The notes: generated by a model not told the origin, from the sequence alone. 16,378 nucleotides of DNA from Inquilinus sp. (GCA_013003675.1 JABDIP010000565.1:1-16378), one strand, 5' to 3'; positions 8,107-15,468 are shown, counted from the stretch's first letter. Numbers and translations are program-made.

Positions 8107-10086
8107 CTAGACGTCGAGCTCGCCGACCTTCGGCGCGTTCTCCTGGATGAAGGCAAGGCGCAGTTCGGGCTTGCGGCCCATGAGCTGCTCGACCAGTTCA
8201 GCCGTGCGACGGGCGCCCTCCGGGTCGTCGGTATCCGGCAGCGTCACGCGGAGAAGCGTCCGCGTCGCCGGATTCATCGTGGTCTCCTTGAGCTGCGCCG
8301 CCGACATCTCGCCCAGCCCCTTGAAGCGGCCGATCTCGACCGTCGTCTTGCCGGCGAAGTCGGTCTTCAGCAGCGCGTTCTTGTGGGCGTCGTCGCGGGC
8401 ATAGGCAACGGTCGCGCCATGCTGAAGCCGGTACAGCGGCGGCTGGGCCAGATAGAGGTGACCGTCGGCGACCAGGCCGCGCATCTCGCGGAAGAAGAAG
8501 GTCATCAGCAGCGCGGCGATGTGCGCGCCGTCGACATCGGCGTCGGTCATGATGATGACCCGGTCGTAGCGCAGCCGCTCCTCCTCGTAGTCGCCGCGCG
8601 TGCCACAGCCGAGCGCCTGGACCAGATTGGCGACTTCCTGGTTGCCGGCCAGCTTGTCGGCGGAGGCGCTGGCGACGTTCAGGATCTTGCCGCGCAACGG
8701 CAAGACCGCCTGGGTCTCTCGATCGCGCGCCGATTTGGCCGAGCCGCCGGCGCTGTCGCCCTCGACCAGGAAGACCTCGGTGCCCTCGGCCCGGGTGCGC
8801 GAACAGTCGGTCAGCTTGCCGGGCAGGCGCACCCGGCGGGTCGCCGTCTTGCGGGCGAGATCCTTGGCCTGCCGGCGGCGGGCACGGTCCTCGGCCCGCT
8901 CGACGATGCGGTCGAGCAGCAGGTTCGCCGACGCCGGGTCGCCCGACAGCCAATGGTCGAAATGATCCTTGATCGCCCCGTCGACCAGCCTGGTCGCGGC
9001 GGGCGAGGCCAGTCGCTCCTTGGTCTGGCCCTGGAACTGCGGCTCGCGGATGAAGACCGAGATCATCACCGCGGCGGCACCGAGCACATCCTCCGCCGCG
9101 ACCGCCGCCGCCTTGCGCGCGCCGGTCAGCTCGGCAAAACCCTTCAGGCTGCGCAGCATGCCCGATCGCAAGCCCGCCTCATGGGTGCCGCCCTGCGCCG
9201 TCGGCACGGTGTTGCAGTAGGAATTGGAGAAGCCGTCCTCGTCCTCCGGCCAGGCGATCGCCCATTCGACGCGGCCGGCGGCGTCGGCGAATTCGGCGGA
9301 GCCGGCGAAGGGCGTCGGCGTCAAGGTCGGCCGGTCGCCGAGCGCGGCGTTGAGATAGTCGAGCAGGCCGCCCGGGAAATGCAGGATTGCGGTTTCCGGC
9401 ACGCCGCCGTCGGCCTTGACCAGCGCCGGCGGGCAGCTCCAGCGGATCTCGACGCCGCGGAACAGATAGGCCTTGGACCGGGCCAGCCGATACAGCCGGG
9501 CGGGGTCGAGGGCGATGCCGCCGGTGAAGATCTGCGGATCGGGGTGGAAGGTGATGGTCGTGCCGCGCCGGTTCTGCACCGCGCCCTTGTCCGCCAACGG
9601 CTCCTGCGGCGCGCCCCGGCTGTAGTGCTGGACCCAGAGGCGACGGTCGCGCGCGACCTCCACGGTCAGCCGGTCCGAAAGCGCGTTGACCACCGACAGG
9701 CCGACGCCGTGCAGGCCGCCGGATGTGTCGTAGACCTTGCCGTTGAACTTGCCGCCGGAATGCAGCGTGGTGAGAATCACCTCGAGCGCCGATTTGCCGG
9801 GAAACTTCGGATGCTCCTCGACCGGGATACCGCGGCCATTGTCGGTGACGGTGACGCCGCCATCCTCGGCGAGGGTGAGCTCGATCCGCGAGGCATGGCC
9901 GGCGACCGCCTCGTCCATCGCGTTGTCGAGCAGTTCGGCGACCAGATGATGCAGGGCCCGGTCGTCGGTTCCGCCGATATACATGCCGGGGCGCCGACGG
10001 ACCGGCTCCAGCCCCTCGAGGACCTCGATGTCGTGTGCGGTATAGCGCTCGCGGGTAGGTTCGGGGCGGTCGAACAGATCAGACAT
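8107..10086 (-). CDS. parE: DNA topoisomerase IV subunit B
   Basis: A 659-residue ATPase subunit of topoisomerase IV, which with ParC decatenates daughter chromosomes. It is complete: GHKL ATPase with E51/N55 in ELLDNAMDEA, DNGRGIP 82-88 and GLHGVG 124-129; transducer with the QTK loop at 354-356; TOPRIM domain with EGDSAGGSAKSARDR 442-456 and DADVDG 515-520; and the C-terminal GRFKGLGEM segment. ParE rather than GyrB is indicated by the short form, the I-E-V-L-E-G-L-E-P-V-R-R-R-P-G-M-Y opening and the Q-A-V-L-P-L-R-G-K-I-L-N-V segment. No Shine-Dalgarno precedes the ATG. A weak promoter on the minus strand (TTGCTT 10118-10123, 17 bp, TAATAC 10095-10100) would start the message only about two bases before it, so leaderless translation is possible. 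It converges with the PilJ-domain gene and is divergent from the thioesterase gene. Confidence 0.95.
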   Translation of the reverse strand: MSDLFDRPEPTRERYTAHDIEVLEGLEPVRRRPGMYIGGTDDRALHHLVAELLDNAMDEAVAGHASRIELTLAEDGGVTVTDNGRGIPVEEHPKFPGKSALEVILTTLHSGGKFNGKVYDTSGGLHGVGLSVVNALSDRLTVEVARDRRLWVQHYSRGAPQEPLADKGAVQNRRGTTITFHPDPQIFTGGIALDPARLYRLARSKAYLFRGVEIRWSCPPALVKADGGVPETAILHFPGGLLDYLNAALGDRPTLTPTPFAGSAEFADAAGRVEWAIAWPEDEDGFSNSYCNTVPTAQGGTHEAGLRSGMLRSLKGFAELTGARKAAAVAAEDVLGAAAVMISVFIREPQFQGQTKERLASPAATRLVDGAIKDHFDHWLSGDPASANLLLDRIVERAEDRARRRQAKDLARKTATRRVRLPGKLTDCSRTRAEGTEVFLVEGDSAGGSAKSARDRETQAVLPLRGKILNVASASADKLAGNQEVANLVQALGCGTRGDYEEERLRYDRVIIMTDADVDGAHIAALLMTFFFREMRGLVADGHLYLAQPPLYRLQHGATVAYARDDAHKNALLKTDFAGKTTVEIGRFKGLGEMSAAQLKETTMNPATRTLLRVTLPDTDDPEGARRTAELVEQLMGRKPELRLAFIQENAPKVGELDV

Positions 10087-10184
10087 GGCGGCGAGTATTA
10101 GATTCGGCTAGGTCCGGAAGCAAGGACATGCTGTATGCTCGCCACGTGATCACACAAGATTTAGTGTAGAGACGACAGAAATCC

Positions 10185-10622
10185 ATGGCCAAGTTCCCGT
10201 CGGTGCAGCGCCGCACCCGCTTGCCCACCGTGCCGCCCGATGCCGAACCGGCGTTGCGCACCATCGCCATGCCGGCCGACGCCAACCCGAATGGCGACAT
10301 CTTCGGCGGCTGGCTGTTGAGCCAGATGGATTTGGCCGGCAGCGTCGTCGCCTATGAGCGCGCCCAGGGCCGCATCGCCACCGTCGCCATCGATGCGATG
10401 AGCTTCGTGCAGCCGGTCTTCATCGGCGATCTGGTGACCAGTTATGCGGAGGTGGTCCGCGTCGGCCGTACCTCGATCCAGGTCCGCGTCGATACCTTCG
10501 TCAAACGCCGAGAGAGCCGCGAGACCGCGCTGGTCACCGAAGGGCTGCTCACCTATGTGGCGATCGACCGCGGCGGCAGACCGCGCCCGGTGCCGGAACC
10601 CGGCGCGCCCATCAAGACCTGA
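10185..10622 (+). CDS. Acyl-CoA thioesterase, YciA-type hotdog fold
   Basis: A 145-residue cytoplasmic thioesterase that hydrolyses acyl-CoA to free acid and CoA. It is one hotdog domain with the family signature P-A-D-A-N-P-N-G-D-I-F-G-G-W-L-L-S-Q-M-D-L-A-G around residues 29-51, where the Asn/Asp region and QMD are the active-site elements, and a later V-A-I-D-A-M-S-F-V-Q-P-V-F-I-G-D-L-V strand. The length is normal for YciA-like enzymes, which form hexamers. The ATG at 10185 fits the family, though the ribosome site is weak. It is divergent from parE with 98 bp between. Its stop is 15 bp from the end of the minus-strand SOS-controlled small frame. Confidence 0.9.
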   Translation: MAKFPSVQRRTRLPTVPPDAEPALRTIAMPADANPNGDIFGGWLLSQMDLAGSVVAYERAQGRIATVAIDAMSFVQPVFIGDLVTSYAEVVRVGRTSIQVRVDTFVKRRESRETALVTEGLLTYVAIDRGGRPRPVPEPGAPIKT

Positions 10623-10637
10623 CCGGCGCTGGGTGGG

Positions 10638-10736
10638 TCACAGCCCGTACGCGTGGCCCAGCACCGCAAAGCCATAGAGGCTGGCGAAGAACAGCAACAG
10701 GGCGAAAAAATCTCGGACCAGCATCCAGGGCGCCAT
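10638..10736 (-). CDS. Small SOS-controlled membrane peptide (32 aa), SidA-like candidate
   Basis: The frame MAPWMLVRDFFALLLFFASL...AVLGHAYGL is 32 residues long with one hydrophobic span (about residues 10-28) after a short N-terminus containing Arg8 and Asp9. It is too short for usual gene callers. The case for a real gene rests on its position: ATG 24 bp downstream of a predicted start site, behind a promoter (TTGCCA-17-TCCTAT) covered by three GTTC-N7-GTTC boxes, the LexA operator form of Alphaproteobacteria. The ribosome site is weak (GAGAGAACGAC). In Caulobacter the 29-residue inner-membrane SidA, made from an SOS promoter, inhibits division through the FtsW/FtsN machinery. Size, topology and control agree, but I do not claim sequence homology. 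It might instead be a small membrane toxin or a leader peptide. Confidence 0.6.
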   Translation of the reverse strand: MAPWMLVRDFFALLLFFASLYGFAVLGHAYGL

Positions 10737-10740
10737 TGTC

Positions 10741-10785
10741 GTTCTCTCTATGTTCCTGTGAACCGGATAGGAACATAAATGGAAC
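10741..10785. promoter_or_regulatory. Cluster of three GTTC-N7-GTTC LexA (SOS) boxes
   Basis: Read on the minus strand, GTTC at 10785-10782, 10774-10771 and 10763-10760 are each separated by exactly 7 bp, forming two overlapping GTTC-N7-GTTC operators. A further GTTC-N7-GTTC lies on the plus strand at 10741-10755. The same bases also form a 9-bp inverted repeat (TATGTTCCT ... AGGAACATA, 10750-10758 and 10770-10778). The exact 7-bp spacing repeated three times in 45 bp is very unlikely by chance and matches the alphaproteobacterial LexA operator. Confidence 0.8.
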
Positions 10786-10795
10786 ATCGTGGCAA
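10767..10795 (-). promoter_or_regulatory. SOS promoter of the small membrane peptide
   Basis: TTGCCA (-35, 10790-10795, five of six to consensus) and TCCTAT (-10, 10767-10772, three of six) are 17 bp apart on the minus strand. The upstream LexA box fills the spacer and the next overlaps the -10 and start site near 10760, a geometry expected for full repression. Confidence 0.55.
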
Positions 10796-10899
10796 TCGCT
10801 TTTCGTTGGCGGCTTTGGACAGGCTCCTAGGGCGACATGTTTCCGTTGTCCGGCCCGGCCGACTAGGATGGCTCGCCGAAAACAATGTGGGAGGGCGGC

Positions 10900-11262
10900 A
10901 TGCGGTGGGTCTGGCTGGTGGCCATGGGGGCGTTTATCTGCGGCACGGCGGCGGCGGGCGAGGCCGATGTGGTCGAGGCCAGGGCGGTGCGGACCGGCTC
11001 GGGCACGTACAGCTTCGACGTCACCGTGCGCCATGGCGACACCGGCTGGGATCACTATGCCGACCGCTGGGATGTGGTGGCGCCGGATGGCCGCGTGCTG
11101 GGCAGCCGGGTGCTGTTGCATCCGCATGAAAACGAGCAGCCATTCACCCGCAGCCTCTCCGGGATCGCCATCCCCGAGGGCGTCGACCGCGTCACGCTGC
11201 GCGCCCATGACAGCGTACACGGGTTCGGCGGCGCCGAACTCACCATCGTCCTGGGACGCTGA
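10900..11262 (+). CDS. Small exported protein of unknown function
   Basis: A 120-residue protein with a short signal peptide (MRWVWLVAMGAFICGTAAAG, likely cleaved after TAAA or AAAG) and a compact beta-rich mature part. The core T-G-S-G-T-Y-S-F-D-V-T-V-R-H-G-D-T-G-W-D-H-Y-A-D-R-W-D-V-V-A-P-D-G and the segment H-P-H-E-N-E-Q-P-F-T-R-S-L-S-G-I look like a conserved alphaproteobacterial hypothetical family; several His, Asp and Trp residues could form a ligand site, but no function is known to me. The ATG at 10900 has GGGAGGG just upstream; an earlier in-frame start at 10885 lacks this. It begins 115 bp beyond the SOS cluster, and no plus-strand promoter overlapping those boxes was found. A signal-less rhodanese remnant follows it in the same frame after its stop. 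Confidence 0.75.
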   Translation: MRWVWLVAMGAFICGTAAAGEADVVEARAVRTGSGTYSFDVTVRHGDTGWDHYADRWDVVAPDGRVLGSRVLLHPHENEQPFTRSLSGIAIPEGVDRVTLRAHDSVHGFGGAELTIVLGR

Positions 11263-11391
11263 CCGCCGGCTGGTTCGGGCCTTGCGCATGGGCGGTGCCG
11301 CGTCGTATTGGTCGGTCACGGGGCTTTCGCGGTCGCCCCGTCAGACATCCGCCCAAGCGCCGCCCCGCCGATCTTGCGGAGGGGTATTGGC
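11263..11391 (+). pseudogene. Decayed N-terminal half of a rhodanese domain
   Basis: Rhodanese-like pieces occur here in two frames. Frame of the chrB-like gene: R-V-V-L-V-G-H-G-A-F-A-V-A-P-S-D-I-R, resembling the V-L-x-D-V-R...F...P-x-x-I-x-G strand region. Next frame: R-R-P-A-D-L-A-E...G-R-I-F-Y-F-C-E at about 11358-11417, resembling the helix and active-site strand with its cysteine. The domain resumes in the first frame at D-L-N-R-L-L-A-S-A-A-L-L-R-A-R-G-Y. This pattern implies two frame changes, and the usual N-terminal start is absent. It could also be a sequencing error, and the similarity is by eye. Confidence 0.35.
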
Positions 11392-12027
11392 ATGGGCGGA
11401 TTTTCTATTTCTGTGAACGATTTGAACCGGTTGCTGGCCTCGGCGGCGTTGCTTCGGGCGAGGGGCTATTCGGCGAGTGTCCTGTCCGGCGGCATCGAGG
11501 CCTGGCGCGACGCCGGCGCGCCAGTGGTTGCCAAGGCCGGCTGGCCGGGCCGTGAGGAGACCGAACCCAGCCGCTGGGTGACTCGGGCGGCGCCCAGAAT
11601 CGACCGGATCGCCTGCGCCTGGTTCATCCGCCGTTTCGTCGACCGAACCGCCGAATTCCTGTTCGTCGAGGCCGACCGGGTCGCGGCGTCAGCCGAGGAA
11701 ATCGGCGGCATTCCGTTCGATATCGACGGTGTCGAGTTCAGCCACCGTGGCGATGGCTGCAGCTTCGATACCTTCCTCGACCGGTTCGGGATCGACGATG
11801 CGGCCCTGCGAAAGCTGGCCGGCATGGTGCGCGGCGCGGATACCGGGCGGCTCGACCTGGCGCCACAGGCGGCAGGGTTGCTCGCCGTATCCCGCGGCAT
11901 CTCGGCCATTGCCGCCGACGACGAGGAGGCGCTGGAGTGTGGCCTCGCCCTCTTTGACGCGCTCTATGCGTGGTGCCGAAGTTCCGGGGAGGGCCCTGGC
12001 TCGTCGCCGGCCCGGAGGACCGCATGA
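11392..12027 (+). CDS. chrB: ChrB-domain chromate resistance protein with truncated rhodanese
   Basis: A 211-residue protein from the ATG at 11392, chosen because GGAGGGG lies seven bases upstream; a TTG start at 11308 would add unconserved sequence. Residues about 8-48 are the C-terminal half of a rhodanese domain (L-L-R-A-R-G-Y-S-A-S-V-L-S-G-G-I-E-A-W-R-D-A-G). The rest is a full ChrB C-terminal domain: P-R-I-D-R-I-A-C-A-W-F-I-R-R-F-V-D, P-F-D-I-D-G-V-E-F-S-H-R-G-D-G-C-S-F-D-T-F, R-G-A-D-T-G-R-L-D-L-A-P-Q. Relatives are sulfurtransferase/chromate-resistance fusions. Here the rhodanese catalytic cysteine is lost by the frame change upstream, so only the ChrB part, which senses or helps process chromate, is expected to work. 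It overlaps chrA by ATGA, showing translational coupling. Confidence 0.8.
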   Translation: MGGFSISVNDLNRLLASAALLRARGYSASVLSGGIEAWRDAGAPVVAKAGWPGREETEPSRWVTRAAPRIDRIACAWFIRRFVDRTAEFLFVEADRVAASAEEIGGIPFDIDGVEFSHRGDGCSFDTFLDRFGIDDAALRKLAGMVRGADTGRLDLAPQAAGLLAVSRGISAIAADDEEALECGLALFDALYAWCRSSGEGPGSSPARRTA

Positions 12028-13334
12028 GCGGCGGGGTGACCCGGCCGGCCCCGGATCGGTCGACGGCGGGCCTTGCCGATGCGTTCGGCGTCTGGATCCG
12101 GCTCGGCGTCCTGTCGTTTGGCGGACCGGCGGGCCAGATCGCCCTGATGCATCGCATGCTGGTCGACGAGCGCGGCTGGCTGGACGAGGCGCAATTCCTG
12201 CGGGCGCTGAATTTCTGCATGCTGTTGCCCGGGCCGGAGGCGATGCAACTCGCCACCTATGCCGGCTGGCGGCTGCATGGCTGGCGCGGCGGCCTGGCGG
12301 CGGGGCTTTGTTTCGTGCTGCCCGGCGCCGCGCTGATGACAGTGCTGGCGGTCAGCTACGCGGCGTTCGGCCAAATGCAGTTGGTCCAGGCCCTGTTCCT
12401 CGGGGTCAAGGCGGCCGTCTTGGCGATCGTCGTCGAGGCGCTGATCCGCATTGCCCGCAGGGCGCTCAAGCACGGCTCGGACTGGGCCATCGCCGGCGCC
12501 GCCTTCGTCGCCATCTTCCTGGCCGGCGTGCCGTTCCCGCTGATCATTCTCACCGCCGCGGCCTTTGGCGCGATGCGGAGCAGGGCGGCCGGACCGGCGG
12601 CGATCGGTGCCGCGGGCCGGGTCGGCGTGCGGCGGACGCTCGGCACGGTAGCGCTGTGGTCAGCCCTGTGGTTCGTGCCGCTGTTGGCGCTGGCTGGCGG
12701 CTTGGGTGACGACCATGTGTTGGTGCAGATCGGCTGGTTCTTCTCCAAGCTGGCCGTGGTCACCTTCGGCGGTGCCTATGCGGTACTCGCCTATATGGCG
12801 CAGGCGGCGGTCGAGCATCATGGCTGGCTCGATGCCGGCGCCATGCTCGACGGGCGGGGGTTGGCCGAGACGACGCCCGGGCCGCTGATCCTGGTCACCC
12901 AGTTCGTCGGCTATCAGGCGGGATTCGGCTCGGTGCCGGGCGGTTCGCTCTGGCTCGGCCTGGCCGGCGCGGCGGTTACGCTGTGGGTCACCTTCGTGCC
13001 CTGCTTCATGTGGGTACTGGCCGGTGCTCCGTTCATCGAGGCGCTGGCCGGGCGGCCCCGGCTGACCGCCGCGCTGGCCGGCATTACGGCGGCGGTGGTC
13101 GGCGTGATCCTGAACCTTTCATTGTGGTTCGGGCTGCGTGTCCTGTTCGCCGAGTTCGAACCGGTCGCCATCGGGCCGGTGACCGTCGGCCTGCCGGTGC
13201 CGGACAGCCTCGATCTGCCGGCCCTGGCGATCGTCGGGCTGGCGGCGTTGATGCTGTTCGGCGGGCGGTTCGGAATCGTGTCGACCCTCGGCCTGTGCGC
13301 GCTGGCCGGCGTGCTGGCGCGGCTGGCCTTCTGA
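12024..13334 (+). CDS. chrA: Chromate transporter ChrA
   Basis: A 436-residue inner-membrane CHR-superfamily protein of the long two-domain type that exports chromate using the proton motive force. About ten to twelve hydrophobic segments are visible. The two homologous halves each carry the family signature: F-G-G-P-A-G-Q-I-A-L-M-H with L-L-P-G-P-E-A-M-Q-L-A-T-Y-A-G in the first, and F-G-G-A-Y-A-V-L-A-Y-M-A with T-T-P-G-P-L-I-L-V-T-Q-F-V-G-Y in the second. The ATG at 12024 has GGAGGA upstream and overlaps the chrB-like stop. No T-rich terminator follows on the plus strand; transcription ends against glnA. Confidence 0.92.
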   Translation: MSGGVTRPAPDRSTAGLADAFGVWIRLGVLSFGGPAGQIALMHRMLVDERGWLDEAQFLRALNFCMLLPGPEAMQLATYAGWRLHGWRGGLAAGLCFVLPGAALMTVLAVSYAAFGQMQLVQALFLGVKAAVLAIVVEALIRIARRALKHGSDWAIAGAAFVAIFLAGVPFPLIILTAAAFGAMRSRAAGPAAIGAAGRVGVRRTLGTVALWSALWFVPLLALAGGLGDDHVLVQIGWFFSKLAVVTFGGAYAVLAYMAQAAVEHHGWLDAGAMLDGRGLAETTPGPLILVTQFVGYQAGFGSVPGGSLWLGLAGAAVTLWVTFVPCFMWVLAGAPFIEALAGRPRLTAALAGITAAVVGVILNLSLWFGLRVLFAEFEPVAIGPVTVGLPVPDSLDLPALAIVGLAALMLFGGRFGIVSTLGLCALAGVLARLAF

Positions 13335-13352
13335 ACCGTCCCGGCGGCAACG

Positions 13353-13377
13353 AAAAACCCCGCCCGGAAGGGCGGGG
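13353..13377 (-). terminator. Intrinsic terminator of glnA
   Basis: On the minus strand an 8-bp GC stem (CCCCGCCC / GGGCGGGG) with a TTCC loop is followed directly by TTTTT (13357-13353), about 32 bp after the glnA stop. On the plus strand the hairpin has A residues before it and no T run after, so it should not end chrA transcripts efficiently. Confidence 0.85.
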
Positions 13378-13408
13378 GTGGTTCGCTCGACAGGTCCGGA
13401 AAACGCCG

Positions 13409-14821
13409 TCAGACGCTGTAATACATCGAGAACTCGCAGGGGTGCGGGGTGTGCTCGAAATTATACACCTCTTCCCACTTCAGCTCGGTATAGCCCTCGA
13501 TCAGGTCGTTGCTGAACACGTCGCCCTTGAGCAGGAAGTCGTGATCCTCTTCCAGAGCGCTCAGCGCCTGACGCAGGGAGCCGCAGACGGTCGGCACTTC
13601 GGCCAGCTCCTCCGGCGGCAGATCGTAGAGGTTCTTGTCCATCGGATCGCCCGGGTGGATCTTGTTCTGGATCCCATCGAGTCCGGCCATCAGCATCGCC
13701 GCGAAGGCGAGGTAGGGATTGGCCGTCGGGTCCGGGAACCGCACCTCGACGCGCTTCGCCTTCGGGCTGGTGGCGTAGGGGATACGGCAGGAGGCCGAGC
13801 GGTTGCGCGCCGAATAGGCGAGCAGCACCGGCGCCTCGAAGCCGGGGATCAGCCGCTTGTAGCTGTTCGTCGAGGCGTTGGTGAAGGCGTTGAGCGCCCG
13901 GGCGTGCTTGATGATGCCGCCGATGTAGTACAGGGCGTTCTCCGACAGGTCCGCATAACCCGAACCGGCGAAGGCCGGCGCGTCGTCCTTGAAGATCGAC
14001 TGGTGCACATGCATGCCGGAGCCGTTGTCGCCCTTGACCGGCTTGGGCATGAAGGTCGCCGACTTGCCGTAGGCGTGCGCCACCATGTGCACGCAGTATT
14101 TGTAGATCTGCATGTTGTCGGCGCAGCGGGTCAGGGTCTCGAACTTCATGCCCAGTTCGTGCTGGGCCGGCGCCACCTCATGATGGTGCTTCTCGACCGG
14201 CACGCCCATCTCCCCCATGGTGCTGAGCATCTCGGCACGCAGGTCGGCACCGCTGTCGACCGGCGGGATCGGGAAATATCCGCCCTTGATGGTCGGCCGG
14301 TGCCCCATATTGCCGTCGTCGTATTCGCGCCCGGCATTGCCCGGCAGCTCCTCGCCGTCGAGATAGTAGAAGCCGCGATGCATGTCCGAGGCGAAGCGGA
14401 CGTCGTCGAACACGAAGAACTCCGCCTCCGGCCCGAAAAACGCCTGGTCGCCGATGCCGGTGGAGGCGAGGTAGCGCTCCGCCGCCTTGGCCACCGAGCG
14501 CGGGTCGCGGTTGTAGGGCTGACCGGTCGACGGCTCGTGAACGTCGCAGACCAGGACCAGCGAGGGCTGGGCTGAGAACGGGTCCATCACGGCCGAGGTC
14601 GGGTCGGGGATCAGCGTCATGTCGGATTCGTTGATCGCCTTCCAGCCGGCGATCGAGGAACCATCGAACATGAAGCCCTCGGTGAAGGTGTCTTCGTCGA
14701 TGGTATCGATGTGCTGGGAAGTGTGCTGCCACTTGCCGCGCGGGTCGGTGAACCGCAGATCGACGTAGTTGACGTCGTTTTCCTTGATCAGGTCGAAGAC
14801 CTTGGAGATGTCGTCGGACAT
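13409..14821 (-). CDS. glnA: Type I glutamine synthetase
   Basis: A 470-residue dodecameric enzyme that makes glutamine from glutamate, ammonia and ATP. It is complete from MSDDISKVFDLI to the terminal SMYYSV. Visible sites are the beta-grasp D-G-S-S-I-A-G-W loop at 53-60, the metal site FFGPEAEFFVF 128-138, KPVKGDNGSGMHVHQS 260-275 and the glutamate-binding N-R-S-A-S-C-R-I-P 340-348. The adenylylation tyrosine is Tyr399 in N-L-Y-D-L-P-P-E-E, so control by GlnE is expected. It lies 119 bp after glnB in the same direction with no terminator between, the usual glnBA operon. A GAGTAGAGG purine stretch precedes the ATG. Confidence 0.97.
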   Translation of the reverse strand: MSDDISKVFDLIKENDVNYVDLRFTDPRGKWQHTSQHIDTIDEDTFTEGFMFDGSSIAGWKAINESDMTLIPDPTSAVMDPFSAQPSLVLVCDVHEPSTGQPYNRDPRSVAKAAERYLASTGIGDQAFFGPEAEFFVFDDVRFASDMHRGFYYLDGEELPGNAGREYDDGNMGHRPTIKGGYFPIPPVDSGADLRAEMLSTMGEMGVPVEKHHHEVAPAQHELGMKFETLTRCADNMQIYKYCVHMVAHAYGKSATFMPKPVKGDNGSGMHVHQSIFKDDAPAFAGSGYADLSENALYYIGGIIKHARALNAFTNASTNSYKRLIPGFEAPVLLAYSARNRSASCRIPYATSPKAKRVEVRFPDPTANPYLAFAAMLMAGLDGIQNKIHPGDPMDKNLYDLPPEELAEVPTVCGSLRQALSALEEDHDFLLKGDVFSNDLIEGYTELKWEEVYNFEHTPHPCEFSMYYSV

Positions 14822-14940
14822 GCCTCTACTCTCTGTTGTTCGTTGATGGTCTTTGCTGTCTGGTCGTCGTCGTGCCCTCGGGCCGCGGCCGCCGACGGAC
14901 GGCTGGGCCGGCGACCGGGAAGCCGCGACGGGGCAGGGGG

Positions 14941-15279
14941 CTAGATCGCGTCGCCACCCCTTTCCCCGGTGCGAATGCGCACGACTTCCTCGATCGGCGT
15001 GACGAAGATCTTGCCGTCGCCGATGCGGCCGGTCTCCGCGGCGGTCTGGATCGCCTCGATGGCGCCCTCGACCAGCGCGTCGTCCATCACCACCTCGACC
15101 TTCACCTTGGGCAGGAAATCGACAACGTATTCGGCGCCGCGGTAGAGTTCCGTATGGCCCTTCTGGCGGCCGAAACCCTTGGCCTCGGTGACGGTGATGC
15201 CCTTGATGCCGATCTCATGCAGGGCCTCCTTCACCTCGTCGAGCTTGAACGGTTTGATGATCGCTTCGATTTTTTTCAT
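14941..15279 (-). CDS. glnB: Nitrogen regulatory protein P-II
   Basis: A 112-residue PII protein, the trimeric cytoplasmic sensor of 2-oxoglutarate, ATP and ADP that steers GlnE and NtrB activity. The T-loop G-H-T-E-L-Y-R-G-A-E-Y carries the uridylylation tyrosine Tyr51, and the C-terminal signature T-G-R-I-G-D-G-K-I-F-V-T-P is present. The start at 15279 (MKKIEAIIKPFKLDEVKEAL) is the family standard; an in-frame ATG at 15603 would add over 100 unconserved residues. glnB rather than glnK is supported by linkage to glnA and the absence of amtB. Expression is probably nitrogen-controlled through the sigma-54-like element upstream. Confidence 0.95.
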   Translation of the reverse strand: MKKIEAIIKPFKLDEVKEALHEIGIKGITVTEAKGFGRQKGHTELYRGAEYVVDFLPKVKVEVVMDDALVEGAIEAIQTAAETGRIGDGKIFVTPIEEVVRIRTGERGGDAI

Positions 15280-15369
15280 TTGCGTCTGCTGATGTCCCTC
15301 GAGTGAGTCCGGTGCAGGCAGATAGGGGCTCGGCGATCGCCGCGCGCGCGGCATCGTTCCAGACCACAA

Positions 15370-15385
15370 AGCACGGCCCGTGCCA
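15370..15385 (-). promoter_or_regulatory. Putative sigma-54 promoter of glnB
   Basis: On the minus strand TGGCAC-N5-GTGCT matches the TGGCAC-N5-TTGCA pattern at the invariant GG and GC with correct spacing. The start would be near 15359, leaving a leader of about 80 nt. The site is also a GC-rich palindrome, so chance similarity is possible; the position before glnB raises its credibility. Confidence 0.6.
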
Positions 15386-15468
15386 ACCGGGCGGGCGCCG
15401 GGTATTGGCGTCTTTTCGGCGGTTCGCCGACCCGGCGACCACCATCTTTGCCCATTCTTTAGCCAGCA

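Noticed and set aside
8383..10101. Plus-strand frame of over 500 codons opposite parE
   Set aside because: parE is unmistakable on the other strand; the antisense frame is open only because of GC-biased third positions.
10146..10153. GTGATCAC palindrome between parE and the thioesterase gene as an operator
   Set aside because: An 8-bp palindrome alone is too short to support a regulator site.
12983..14575. Plus-strand frame running from chrA into the glnA region
   Set aside because: It overlaps the end of chrA and is antisense to glnA, both certain genes, and has no domain.
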